Shown here piece after piece: positions 37,694 through 48,739 of a stretch of 64,000 nt of DNA (its first letter is position 1; the number at the start of each line of letters is the position of its first letter). Position numbers and translations under genes: made by a program. The notes beneath the pieces are model-generated. The model did not search any database and had not been told where the DNA came from. It saw only the letters and a program-made list of their open reading frames with translations. This DNA is from Antennarius striatus. Taxonomy: Eukaryota > Chordata > Actinopteri > Lophiiformes > Antennariidae. Location of the stretch: assembly GCF_040054535.1 (NCBI RefSeq), contig NC_090784.1, positions 17,985,001 to 18,049,000 of the forward strand. The letters are read 5' to 3'.

Positions 37694-39981
37694 CTGTGTT
37701 AGTGTCAGAATGTGTTAAAGCAGAGGCTAAGTTGCTTGATTGTACCATTGTGTTACGCTGATGATCTCTTATCAGATTAAAATCTTATATAATATGAGTG
37801 ACATTTCAGTTCAATTCAGTGACATGGTTTCAAACCAGCTCTGTGCTCACCTCTCTTGTATCAACAGGTGGCCTGTTCACATCCATATCTGGACTTCTTG
37901 TATCTAAAATACAGGTGTAAACTTAATCAAAGGAACTGAAAGAACCACAAGGTATAAATAAATCCTTTGCATTTCAAAAACAGAATGATAGGGGCACTTT
38001 GGTCTCATGCTTACCTATGCAGACATGGTGCCTGACCGAAAATCTAAATAAAGGAATGAAAAGTATGATGTTATTACTTGAGTGTCCTGAAGTCAGTTGT
38101 TTTTTTTTTTATTTTAAACCAAGGAAAGTGTGTAATGTCACAATACCGTTTAAGAGAAAGTACACATAATATTTAAGCACATATTGTGCTCTTCCTCTTA
38201 CCTGTCATCCTATTTATCAGTCTAGACAGCTTAGGGTTAGTTCATGAATTTTGGAGATAACAGCTGTAGAGCAGTTTATCTTCTCTGAGGATAATCTGCA
38301 GACCTTGTTTCATATAGGAATGTATTTTCTTTCTACTGAACAATGGTGTATAGCAGCAGAGAAGGAAATTAGTATCTAGTCACAGACAAAAGACTGGAGC
38401 ATTTGTGACAGAGCAGAATGTGAATATTAATGGCTCCTTGGCTGAGCTTTAACATTATCTAGTTAGCTTACCTCTTGGCTTCCTAATGCACAGTAACACA
38501 GAACCAAAAAAGTTCTCATATAAAACTGCTCAAAACGGGAACAGATTATCATGAGTCACTGGGTCATGATTTCTGTAAAGAGACGTTGCACCTGAACTTT
38601 TCAAATCCAGTTGTTAATGTTTTTATCTTTTGCCATCTGGTTCCATTTTGTTCAAAAGGAGGCAAATATCTCTCTAGTGAATCGCTCAAATAAAAGTCAC
38701 ACCAACACAATCTAAATGGAAGGATGGTACTAAAAAGCAAATATATATATATACAGTATATGTATACTCTATATATTTTAGTGTTAACAGTGACTTTAAC
38801 TGAATTTATTACTAATAAATGTATTTAGAAAACTGTACAGCACAGATGCTATGTTAAAGATTTGTTTCAATATCAAAATTTGGGACAAAAAAAATCTTTA
38901 AAGTGACAAAAACAACAACAAAAACAAATCTTGTGTAGACTGATGTCAATTTTTGAGAATTTTAGCCCCCAAAAAAGCTTCCTTTATCATCAGTCTGGTT
39001 GTGTTAGAGTGTTGGCCATGGAAGCAGCGTCTGTACACACATAAACATCAGAGACACACTCACCTTCTGATAAAGATGAGGTAATAAGTAATGGCCGCCA
39101 TCACTAACAGCAATAAGACAGAAATCACTACAGCAGAAACAATTCCTGGTGACAAAGGCTTCTCTTCTGGGAGAAGAAACAGAACTGTGATGACTGGGTG
39201 TCTAAGATGAAGTTATGTAAACTTGAGATATGTGGAAGGATGCATTTACTTACCATAAACAACGAGGTTGGTGGTTCCTACAAGTGAACCACTAGGAAAG
39301 GCCGCAATGTTGCAGGTGTACAACCCTGCATCTTTCTTTTCAACTTCTGTAATTGTCAAAGATTGGTTGTCTAACTTCAATCTCTGTTTCAGATATGTTT
39401 CCAGAATATTTACTCCATTTTCAGAGCTGAAAACAATAATTCGTATTTCTTCTCCCTTTAGTGACTTGAACATCCACTGAAGCTGAACAATCTTGTCTCC
39501 TAGTGGTCCTGGGATGAACTGGCATGGCAGGGTAACATCATGCCTGAGGTATCCATCCACTTCAGGCAACATTCGGATTTCTTGAGGCTCGAGAACTGCC
39601 CAAAAATTTCAGTGATGATGTCAAAGTAAGGAATGACATATTACCGAGAAGTTGCGCTACAGGTTGCAAATGTTGAAGTGCTAAAGGGGATGTTTCACAC
39701 CTGAGTCATAAATTGTTACTGCCTATAATGCCTATATTTTGAGGTGCAAATAGGTACATGTGAATCTGGATTACTTTGCTACATTTTTCAAATGTGAGAT
39801 TCAAATATTGTTGTTGTTTTAAAAAAAATACAAAAAAACGTTGTAAATATCAGTATTACTGATATGGTGAACTACATCTGGATAAGGGAAATTAAGATTA
39901 TATATATATATTTTAAGACAGGCAATAAAATCATTTATTCTTACCTGGGAGTAATGCCATGAATATCACCTGCAGCAGCAT
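37559..39981 (-). CDS. TIGIT/PVR-like inhibitory receptor: one IgV domain, membrane span, two ITIMs (6 exons)
   Basis: Probable type I immune receptor binding nectin-family ligands. Exons in transcript order: 39981-39945, 39595-39254, 39166-39064, 38031-38015, 37903-37851, 37693-37559; 687 bases, 228 residues, all GT-AG and in phase. Signal peptide MLLQVIFMALLPG. IgV domain about 13-126 with C37 and C107; it holds GYLRHDVTLPC, W53 and LYTCNIAAFPSGSLVG. The AAFPSG-type motif after the second Cys is the nectin/PVR/TIGIT family mark. Membrane span about 135-158. Tail motifs VVYSDV (Y188) and ITYSAV (Y217) both fit the ITIM consensus [IVLS]-x-Y-x-x-[ILV]. Human TIGIT has the same order and similar size (244 residues). 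Alternatives are a CD96/CD226-like or single-domain nectin-like receptor. Exon structure is well supported; orthology is inference. Confidence 0.82.
37851..37903 (-). CDS. TIGIT-like gene exon 5 (juxtamembrane tail)
   Basis: Acceptor ctgtattttag; donor GAGAG|GTGAGC, phase 1 in and phase 0 out. Encodes DTRSPDMDVNRPPVDTRE. Confidence 0.72.
38015..38031 (-). CDS. TIGIT-like gene exon 4 (17-base microexon)
   Basis: Lies between acceptor ttttcggtcag and donor CATAG|GTAAGC. It takes phase 2 in and gives phase 1 out, encoding only HHVCI. It is the sole exon I found that keeps the frame open between the span and the next exon. Confidence 0.6.
39064..39166 (-). CDS. TIGIT-like gene exon 3 (transmembrane)
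   Basis: Acceptor cttctcccag (minus strand); donor AGAAG|GTGAGT, phase 2. Encodes EEKPLSPG, then a 24-residue hydrophobic span starting IVSAVVISVLLLLVMAAI, then RR as stop-transfer. Confidence 0.88.
39254..39595 (-). CDS. TIGIT-like gene exon 2 (IgV domain)
   Basis: Acceptor tttttgggcag; donor TATG|GTAAGT. Encodes one complete V-set domain with canonical Cys37 and Cys107 (LPC and YTC) and Trp53. The D-A-G-L-Y-T-C motif precedes the nectin-type AAFPSGSLVGTTNLVV strand. Confidence 0.92.
39945..39981 (-). CDS. TIGIT-like gene exon 1 (signal peptide)
   Basis: ATG at 39981; donor CCCAG|GTAAGA at 39945, phase 1. Encodes MLLQVIFMALLP, a short hydrophobic leader. Confidence 0.8.
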
Positions 39982-41847
39982 GACGTATGATTTGGAGAAA
40001 ACATTCACTGTTTATGACTGCAGACATGAGCAAAATAGAAATCAATTGAAAGGTAGTGGAGAGAACATACAAACTCATGAGCCATGGGGAGTTTTTGTTA
40101 AGTTAATGTTATTTTATGCTTCAACTTTGGAAACTCCAAAACGTTATAAGGAACGTAATCAGCTTTGAATAAATCGTTATAGAAAACGTTTCCCAGAGGA
40201 TGATCGATGCCCGTCGATTATCGGTACATTCATCTAAAAATGCGACGATATGTGCAAAAGCATTATTTGCAAAGAGGAACCTAATCTGAAATAGGTGACT
40301 GCAAAAGAACGTTGAGATAAATATAGAAATAAAAATGGTTTGCTCATTTAAGGTGTATGCAACATATTGTCCTTGCACATTTTTTAAAGCTTTAAATGAA
40401 ATGGGATCTAAATTCTTTCATGTTTTATGGTTGTGTCATTTTGCTAATGAGAACACTTACCCAATATATTACGAGAATCGCTGGTGTGCAAAACATGTCC
40501 TCACCTCTCATCAGCGGGTTTAAAACTGTTGCCTTTATTTCTGCAACACAGAAGTGAGGAAGATTTCCAACTTCTGCAAATGAGACCACAGGTCCCCCCC
40601 CTCCCCCAATATCTCTATTTAGATGTTTCTATGTGTGATAGCAGCATGATTATACTTACATGACTTATTTCTGTGGTGTATAGATTTCCTGGACATGGAC
40701 GTAGAAGTGCAGGATGTGAGTCAAACTGACATCATTTTGAAATATATTCAATAACTGTGGCACGTCAAATTAAAATTTGATTTTGTTTGTCTTTGTGAAA
40801 TGGCAATGTCTTTGTTAGAGAGAACAAAAACAGGTGAAAGAGAAAAGAAATAACACAAAAATGTGACGACAATACATCAGTCCTTCAAAAGGTCACTGAA
40901 GTTAGAAAAAGATTTTAATTTTGCAGATGAATCATAAAAAAGGTACGATGCTGGAAGATAATAGTGTGACAAAACAAGGCAGAACAGTTGTCTCAAGGCT
41001 GCGCACCAATGGCTTTCTGTCAAGCTACCTGGAGGAAGACACATATAACAAAAAAGGACGACTGTTTCCATCAATCAATTTCACCGTTGAATTTATCCCC
41101 AGGTGTTCATCAATACAATGAGGTCAGTGATGCAAAACTCTGCCTGTTTTAGTTGGTCGAACTCATCTTGGTGCCTGCATGTAATTCCTCACCCACAGGG
41201 ACGGACATGAACAGCAACAGACACAGCTCTGCATCCGGAGTTCAATTCCTCCAAGACAAAGGATGCAATGTCTATCATAATATTGAAAAGGATGGTTTAC
41301 ATTCACATAAAAGGATGGAATCTGTTATAATGTTGAAGTTCTTCTTACAGTGTGTATCGAATAGGAAGATCTGATTGCATGCTGTCTTTACGCTGGACGT
41401 CTTACACCCACAGTATATTGGCCCCTTTGCTGATCAAGATTTTACATTCTAAGTGGAGAATCACCATGCATGTTTCATACTTATTCATTGGTAGTAATAA
41501 TAAGTGGAAATACTGGCTTTTTAAAAAAAATGTTTTTACTGTATATGTCAAAAGTACATATTAGAGGCACTACCGTAATGCTCTTAACCAATGATACAGT
41601 ATTCTGGGATCATAGTGAACTGCTGTTAGATTATGGTATAAAAAAACCCATCTTTTTCCCTCACTTTTAGTCAATTTAATATTTGTAGTATACAGTATAT
41701 TTCTTCAGAGAGATCATTATGTTTTCAAGCAATTACTGTATAATTAATTTGTTTGAGCAATAAATATGCTTTATCATACTTTGCTATACAGAAAACCAAT
41801 AAATTACATGAAGCAGCTTTACATGTTATTACATATTACTGTATTAA
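39982..41847. other. intergenic between CEACAM-like A and the TIGIT-like gene
   Basis: No exon with good splice context found. The TIGIT-like promoter should lie just above 39981, but no clear TATA box is seen. Confidence 0.55.
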
Positions 41848-41853
41848 TTTATT
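41848..41853 (-). promoter_or_regulatory. candidate polyadenylation signal of CEACAM-like gene A
   Basis: AATAAA on the minus strand about 160 bases after the stop codon at 42011-42013. Confidence 0.35.
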
Positions 41854-42010
41854 TGTCTTCATCACTTGTATTCTAATCATAGCAATTCATTTATACATGT
41901 CTGCAAAGTCAAAAACAGATTTATAATTGAGTAAAAAATAAAAATTCAGTCCGTTTCAGCCAAAAGTGCTTTTAATTTGTCACATATTATTGTTGAATCA
42001 AGGTCCTCAG

Positions 42011-42036
42011 TCAGAAGCAAAACCCATCTGGGGAGT
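42011..42036 (-). CDS. CEACAM-like A exon 5 (short C-terminus, stop)
   Basis: Acceptor tttattctcag; encodes DSPDGFCF then TGA. Its start (phase 1, D-S) parallels the GPI-tail exon of gene C, but the hydrophobic run is absent. Weakest exon of the model. Confidence 0.5.
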
Positions 42037-43762
42037 CTGAGAATAAATCATAAAACATATTAGTGTGATTAGTATGATGATAAACAATAGAGATAGTTAA
42101 AGTTAGGTTAATTAATCACAACAATGAAGATAAAAAATATTTTCACTTTCTCACCTGTCAATACTTTTTACACGAATCCACTCCGCGTCAGTTCACTTAT
42201 CAGCAATACTAAAAGTGACCAGCAGGGGGCAGTGCAGGACGCTTCACGTAATTACAAAGAAGTTTATCACTCTTCAAACCTTACATTAAATTACCACAAA
42301 TACATAAAGGAATCAAGTGAAGTAAATCTTACCTCTTAGATTCAGAAATGTAGAGTTTTCCATCCTGGTCACCATATTTCTGGCTGTGCATGTGTAATTC
42401 CCAATGTTTACTTCCTCTAATCTCTCAATGACATACATGGAGTTATTAACATGTGTTTCATTTCCGTTGAATGTCCAGCTGAAGTTTGCTGGTGGGACAG
42501 AGTCTGCTATGCATTCCAGTGTCACTCTTTTGCCTGGAGTTGCTGCTGATGGTCCTCTAATCGATATGTTATGTGGTCCAACTGCATATAGAAAATACCC
42601 AATATTAAGGATGTAGAGTTTAAAATGAATGTAATCTAAAGATTTCAACAAATACTTTTATTTTGAAATGATAGTCCACAGTCTTGAGGCCGGAAGTGAA
42701 GATACTCACAGTTCACAGTGAGACTGTAGTCCACTGTCATGGTGCTGACTGGATTGCTGACCCTACACTGATAGGTGCCATGGTCTGAGTTGTGAACGGG
42801 TTGTATGGACACCGTCCTGTTGTCGATAGAGAGACTGACTCTGTCGCTCGGACGGAGAAGCCGGCCATCCTTGATCCACAGCCTGTTGCTGACGGTGCCA
42901 GAGGCCTCACAGCTCAGGCTGGTGGAGCTCTCGTCCTCTATCAGGGTGGCTTCTGGGCTGCGGATGGTGGCTCCAGTTACCTGCTCTGTTAGAATGATAA
43001 GATAATTAATTTAATCAAATGAGTGACAAAAGAAATTGTTATATTGATATAATAAAAAAATTATGTAAATGTAATTTTTGTGCAAATCAGAGTTGACTTT
43101 GGGTAAAATAATACAAAGTCATCTCAGGCATTTATTTGACAGGTTTTATTTTTTCATTTACTTTATCTTATTCTTGTTTTTATTCACAGTCTTGTTCTCG
43201 TTATTCTTATTCTTGTTCTTGTTCTTATCCTTATTCTTACAACCTACCATAGACATTTACTGAAATCTTCCCCTGTTTCAGCACTTCCTCACTGGTTATA
43301 ATAGCGATGGTGTACTCTCCGGTGTCCTCCACCACCAGGCTGCTGAGCTCCAGGGAGCCAGTGGCTCGATGTAAGAAGATCCTGTTTTCATATCCGAGCT
43401 CAGTGACGTTGACGTTGATGGAGGTTAAGATGTTCACCCCCTTGAAGCTCCATATAACTGACAGGAATGGCTTTTCTGGAGGTCTCAGGGTGGTGGTGAA
43501 ATTCACTGCACCTCCCACAGCTCCACTCAGGGGCCCCAAGGGTAAGATGCCCTCACCGACGCACATACCTGGTTAAACAAACAAAAAAAAAACCTTCATA
43601 ACTCTAGGAACTAATTCAGTTTGGCTTTAATCTTGTCAATCGATAGAACAAAACACATTGATGTTAAGTATTTCTGTGATTTACTGTACCTGATAAAACA
43701 AGAACTAAACAAGCAGCAGTCCTCAGCATGTTGTCCACGGGCTCAAATGACGTCTGTGACAT
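42011..43762 (-). CDS. CEACAM-like gene A: signal, IgV-like N domain, two Ig domains, short tail (5 exons)
   Basis: Adhesion or immune-recognition glycoprotein of the CEACAM type. Exons: 43762-43690, 43568-43248, 42985-42710, 42581-42333, 42036-42011; 314 residues from the first ATG (303 from the in-frame ATG at 43729, which gives a cleaner leader [14 protein letters not shown]). All introns are phase 1. The N domain lacks both canonical Ig cysteines (GAVNFTTTL and GEYTIAII), the hallmark of CEACAM N domains, but keeps W in SVIWSF. Domain 2 holds LSCEASG and YQCRVSN; domain 3 holds LECIADS and YTCTARN. The last exon adds only DSPDGFCF before TGA, with no membrane span or GPI signal, so the product is probably secreted. 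A missed alternative last exon would change this. Lies 2 kb from the TIGIT-like gene on the same strand. Confidence 0.85.
42219..42233 (+). promoter_or_regulatory. CTCF-like motif
   Basis: CCAGCAGGGGGCAGT matches the core consensus CCASYAGRKGGCRS throughout. It lies in the last intron of CEACAM-like gene A, near the 3' edge of the cluster. Confidence 0.45.
42333..42581 (-). CDS. CEACAM-like A exon 4 (Ig domain, B-type)
   Basis: Acceptor tatatgcag; donor AGAG|GTAAGA. Starts [18 protein letters not shown], the x-G-P opening shared by all B-type domains here and by CEACAM A/B domains in mammals. Confidence 0.9.
42710..42985 (-). CDS. CEACAM-like A exon 3 (Ig domain, A-type)
   Basis: Acceptor attctaacag; donor AACT|GTGAGT. 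Encodes [18 protein letters not shown] through TVDYSLTVN with Cys in LSCEAS and YQCRVS and Trp in RLWIKDG. Confidence 0.9.
43248..43568 (-). CDS. CEACAM-like A exon 2 (cysteine-less IgV N domain)
   Basis: Acceptor gtttaaccag; donor TATG|GTAGGT. Starts [19 protein letters not shown] and carries [11 protein letters not shown] and [13 protein letters not shown]. No Cys at the two Ig-fold positions. Confidence 0.9.
43690..43762 (-). CDS. CEACAM-like A exon 1 (signal peptide)
   Basis: ATG at 43762 (A at -3) or 43729; donor TCAG|GTACAG, phase 1. Mammalian CEACAM leaders also have long polar n-regions, so the first ATG is kept. Confidence 0.78.
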
Positions 43763-43816
43763 TGTCTGAAAGTCCTCTCCAAAATGTAAAATAAGAAGGG
43801 TCGTGGGTGCTCCTGG

Positions 43817-43824
43817 CCTTTTAT
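43817..43824 (-). promoter_or_regulatory. TATA-like box of CEACAM-like gene A
   Basis: Minus strand reads GATAAAAGG about 55-60 bases upstream of the first ATG, leaving room for a start site about 30 bases downstream and a short 5' UTR. Confidence 0.35.
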
Positions 43825-45494
43825 CATCTCACACCCGCTGCACAACTCCAGCCCCCCCACTCAGTAATAAAAAGGTCAAACACTCTTTACGATGCCACTG
43901 TGTCCATACACCAGAATGCCTGTGGGTGAGTCAGGACTCACCTAAACTCAGGTTCATATCTTCTATCAGACTCCTTTTGGTATTGTCAAAATGTGCTTGA
44001 ATCAGACTGTTTAAAGGAAAACAACATCATTTACTAATTTTTCCTAAAGGGAGGAATTTTCCAACAGGTCAACACATCTCAAATGTATAAGATAAGTCTT
44101 CTTAATTTCATCTTAATGTCATTTCCAGGAAGATTTAAGTACAAAATACAGAATGAAAGAATTTAACAGAAAAAGAAAATACAGATACAGTTCATGACAA
44201 CGTCATGTCCCATGTACCCTTAAATTACATTCATATGGATATAATTCAAAGAACCATGCATCGTTTAAACTTTTGGATCTGTGACACAAAACTGCTTTTG
44301 TGACGCAATTTTTTTTTTTTAAATAGCTGCATCAGAATGGTTACAATTATCAGCAAAACTTATTTGTCACTATCTTGTTGACCGGCTTCAAGTGTGAGTA
44401 AAAGTACTCATCTAGTCCGATGAGATGTGAATTTATTATTTGTTGTTTTAAACCAAGCAGAACTCAGTAAAGGAGTGGTTTCCAGACAATGTTTAAACTA
44501 GAAACTTTGGCAGCAACCAAGAATATTTTTGGACCCACTAACTTTTTTTCCCAAAGTTGCAGTGTTTACATTTGCCATTTATGATCCATTATTAAAATTA
44601 CCTGCAGGCTATGTCTAATTTTAGCTAACTGCAGCCAAATAGAAGACCTAATAGATGCATCTCATGTGACCATTGACATATGATGCGGCCAGACAGTCTT
44701 ATTGAGTTAACCGTTGCATAATATCCGGAAATTGGTGTTTAAAATTAGAACTATTCATTTTTCATGCATTTATTGATTAGGAAAACAGATATTCTTCCTG
44801 GATAAGAGCCGAAGCGCAAACGTTAAAGATCCTTAAACTGGCTGATTGTCAACATTGAGCCACTAGTAAAGAAACTTAATTGAATAAGTCATGGATATAA
44901 ATGAACTGGACTATATGGATGGGGAGGCTGAGTCATGGTGGGGGAGGCATGAGGTGCTTCAGTTTTACGAGTGTTTCAGTGAGTGGTTTTGGGTTTGTTA
45001 TAAGATTGTGTTTAGGAAGTAGCAGTGAGCCATAGCATTCCTTCAAGAGGAGGATCAAAGACTTCCAGGGGACACAGAACCCCCATCAGATGTCTTCAGT
45101 GTCTCCACATAAAATCAGTTTTAAATCGTTTTTTTTAAATTGTCTCTCATTATGGTTTTTGTTTAATTCTTCCTATTTTCATAAACATCTGTCCAGTCTG
45201 TCCGAACACCGAATACAACACCCAAGTCATCTGAAACAGTGAGGCATTCACACTTTGACTCCTGATATTTACAAAACTGGAGGTTAATTGTCGGTGCTGT
45301 GGTAAGTGGCTCTAACTGTGTAAATATGTGGTAAGTTCCTTCTGGAATAACACTGTAACACAAGTTGATAAGAGATCCCATCCTTTGGCTGAGTTTCAGT
45401 GAACTAGGGATGTAACAGATGATTTATTATTATAAAAGTGAAGTGATTTTTAATTTACTACAACAGTGTAATAAGTCATTCAATGCTGTTTGAA

Positions 45495-45570
45495 ATCAAT
45501 CCACTGGACTTCAAGAAAGTTTTTTGAAGATGTTTCACCTCCCATCCAAGAGGCTTCTCGTATTTTTGTC
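45495..45570 (+). mobile_element. short fragment of a common teleost repeat
   Basis: Contains GAAGATGTTTCACCTCCCAT followed by CCAAGAGGCTTCTCG, a block repeated in many fish genomes. Too short to classify. Confidence 0.35.
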
Positions 45571-45994
45571 ATCATTTGAACAATTTCAACACCCAAGAAG
45601 TTAATTTTTATTCTATTAACCTCTTTAAAAATCCAACTAATACTGTTTCTTCATTAAAACCTTCATACATTTACACAGTAACACTAAGTCCAGTGTATTT
45701 GTCCCGTATACAGAGCGGTATTTCACAACCATAGTTCAATACAGAAACCAAAAACGTCATGCGATAGGAAATGCATTCGTAACATATGGTATCATGCTAC
45801 ATCTCCGTAAGGTTTATGAGCTCTGAATGGATTCTTTGGCTACTTTCCAAGTTGGTAAATATGACACAGTATGTAGTCAGAGTTCTGTTCAACAGACAGA
45901 CACAGTTTACATTTAGACCAAACCCCCTTTTTCAATACAGTAACTTAGTCAATAGTGTCGGTGTTGCTCAATTGAAAACAGAGTAGTACTGTTT

Positions 45995-46032
45995 AAGTAA
46001 GACGTTTGTCAAGTATGACAAACGTCTTACTT
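45995..46032. repeat. 17-base-pair perfect hairpin
   Basis: AAGTAAGACGTTTGTCA (45995-46011) and its exact complement (46016-46032) with a four-base loop. Pairing extends a few bases outward with one mismatch. Confidence 0.92.
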
Positions 46033-46120
46033 GAACTGTTTCTCAATATGTATAGCACTATACTGTATTGTTTTTATTTTATTTTAAAAGTACATCACAT
46101 TATTTCTGTTGTCTTCTTAA

Positions 46121-46238
46121 TGTCATCTCACAGCAAGAAGGTTCCTGGTTTGATTCTTTTCTTTTTTTCGGGTGTTTATGTTCTCCCCAGGTTCTCCGGC
46201 TTAAACCCACCTCCAGCAATAAAATGGATGGATGGATG
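46121..46238 (+). mobile_element. fragment of the same SINE family
   Basis: Shares TCTCACAGCAAGAAGGTTCC, TATGTTCTCCCCAGGTTCTC and the CTCCGGCTTAAACCCACCTC portion with the copy near 1.4 kb, with internal deletions and an ATGGATGG end. Confidence 0.5.
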
Positions 46239-46634
46239 ATGTGGTGTATTGTATTCATGGACCAGCGGACTGAGAAGCTAATGTTGCTAGAAGATAAAAG
46301 TATAAAATTGACATTTTCCACCACATTAGCTGTTATTTTCATTAACTTTCTACAATTTTTTAGGCTCAAAGAAAGTTTGTTTTCCACTAGTCTTTACTCC
46401 TACTCTGCCTGTGAAATTCTTTATGTGATCTATGCTGACTTGTGACCTCAACAGTGTAGCTACCACCTAGTCTTATCTGTCAGTGTTCAGATGGGTTAAT
46501 ATTTTACCGCTATATAAAGCCACTGTTTTGCATCTCATAAAAACTTCAAGGTTTATTCAATTTACTCGACTGAATTTCCTAATATGAAAACATTTTGATG
46601 GCAAAGCCTGATATTCTACAGATCACACACACAG

Positions 46635-46742
<108 letters not shown>

Positions 46743-47384
46743 TCCATTTGGTTGGTGAGATCATCAAGGTTGTTTTCATCCTTGATGATAATCCCTTTCA
46801 TATCTTATCATCTGGTGTGAAGGCAGAATATGGGAGGCAGATGTTTCACTGTTATGTATGTCATTCTCCTGTTGTTACCATACATACGAGGGCTGATTGT
46901 GATCAGTATACAGTTTCCACAATAATATAATACAATAATGTGGTAAATCCCATGTTTGACAGCCTCCCTTCATCTTCTAATTTGAGTACGTCTAAATATT
47001 GAGAGCTCTAATGGAATAAAATCAAACAAATAATAAAATCAACTCATGGCTGAAAATGACCGGTGCAGTGATTTACTTTGTTTTTTTCTTCTTTTAAAAA
47101 AGAAAAGTCTTGCAGCATCAGCAACACTCTGTGCTTTTGCTTGGACGGTTAAATTGCAGTATGTATGTATGTACTTGTGTATGTGATGCACGTGCTGTTT
47201 GTTTCAGTGATATATTATCATTAAATATTTAAACCCAATCTTTCGGCAGTATCATAGTCACCAAATCAAACACATTTTGTAGACCTCTCATAAATTTATA
47301 GAGCTTTTCTTCAGCTTTAAACCGAGCCTCTTTTATCTAGAGTTTTATGTATACAGCACATGTATACCATATGTGTTATTGTCA

Positions 47385-47705
47385 TGGTCCCACGTCCAGT
47401 TTCCGCTCCTGTCCTGTTTCCTGGGTTTGCCCCCACTCAATCCGTTCATTCCAGTCACCTGTGTCGCTAATCAGGCTCCATTTACTTAAGCTCGGCTCTG
47501 ACCTCAGTTTTCCGTCAGATTGTTTGTCACCAACCGGTTCCTACTTTTTGGGTTTCTTGGATTTTTTGAGATTCTGTTAAGTTTCACTTGAATTGTATTT
47601 TGACTATTCTAAGTGTTTTCTTTGTCCAGGTGTTTCTCAGTAAATAATGACTTTAAGGACATTCTGTTCGATCAGCAGTAAACCCGTCCTTGGCCTGACC
47701 TGATG
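47385..47705 (+). mobile_element. probable dispersed teleost repeat, family not identified
   Basis: Begins GTCATGGTCCCACGTCCAGT and ends near TTGGCCTGACCTGATGAC. The C/T-rich interior (CTGTCCTGTTTCCTGGGTTT, TCACCTGTGTCGCTAATCAG) resembles a repeat I recall from many fish genomes. No coding content. Confidence 0.35.
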
Positions 47706-48450
47706 ACCATTATGGATGAATGATTACTTGCGCAGTCTTGTTAATAAGAGTCCAGATAAGATCTCACCTCAAAATGGGTTAGACTACCCTCTAAAGATGC
47801 TTCAATCACTTCTCAGGTAACAAAGTCCTTTTATTTTCTACACATGAGGGTCATTAAATATTTATCACAGGCATAAATTAAGAGTGTTGGAACACGGCTT
47901 TATAGAGTCAGGCAACAATTATTAACAAGACTGACGGTGTGATGACTTGTCTTCTGAATCGGCTCAAAGAACTGAAATATTTTTCAACTTTCAACAGTAT
48001 TTAGGGTGAATTTATGAAATGAAATAATAATAAAAATAATAATAAAACATAGTAATAAAAATACAAACAATTACTTATGTGAAACTCAAAGAGAAAGAAA
48101 TGGAAGAAAGGGGAAGTAGCTTGAGTCATTAATGAATTCTATGATGAAGATATCTACAGTTAGTCTTCAACAACTATTTACATATAGAAGAAACATCTGT
48201 GGATATTAGTCATGTTCTTTAGATCAACTAAGAGCTGCATCGAAGGGCAATTGGCTTAAAAGCATCGGCGGTTTGAGACATCATCCAGAAACTATAATAA
48301 CTGTAGAAATGCTGAAAGCTAGTCAACACTTCATTTTATTTCTCCTTTTTGACCCAGTTTATGTGAGAAAGATGGCCACATACAAAGCTTTCTACATAAA
48401 ATATTTATTGAATAAACAAACATTATACTTAACTTCTGTCATAAAAGACA

Positions 48451-48456
48451 TTTATT
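48451..48456 (-). promoter_or_regulatory. candidate polyadenylation signal of CEACAM-like gene B
   Basis: AATAAA on the minus strand about 280 bases past the stop. Several other TTTATT words nearby (48404, 48730) could serve instead. Confidence 0.3.
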
Positions 48457-48734
48457 TGATTTGTGACGAAGAATTTAAATAAGCAATCTCTGATTTAATA
48501 TTTACAGATTTTATTGTATATTACAGATATCAGATCCAATCTTACATAACAATCACAATCTTACACAACATAATGGTTCCAGTACAGCTGTGCATCTGAT
48601 ATTAAACTCCTCTGGAACAGTAATCCAAAGGAGCCAGAATGTGGTTGACTTGAATAAATAAAAGACAAAAACAAACCTTGTTTTCTTTCAGACTGCTGAA
48701 ATTGCTTAATGCTTCTAATGCTCCTTCCTTTTAT

Positions 48735-48739
48735 TTATG
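48735..48739 (-). CDS. CEACAM-like B exon 16 (stop)
   Basis: Acceptor ttcctcctgcag, then CA TAA: the split codon gives A and translation stops. An alternative acceptor near 48855 (ttatatttag) would also stop at once (AT TAG), so the protein end is nearly the same either way. Confidence 0.5.

Noticed and set aside
45163-45381. 72-codon minus-strand frame
   Set aside because: No recognisable domain, leader or splice context.
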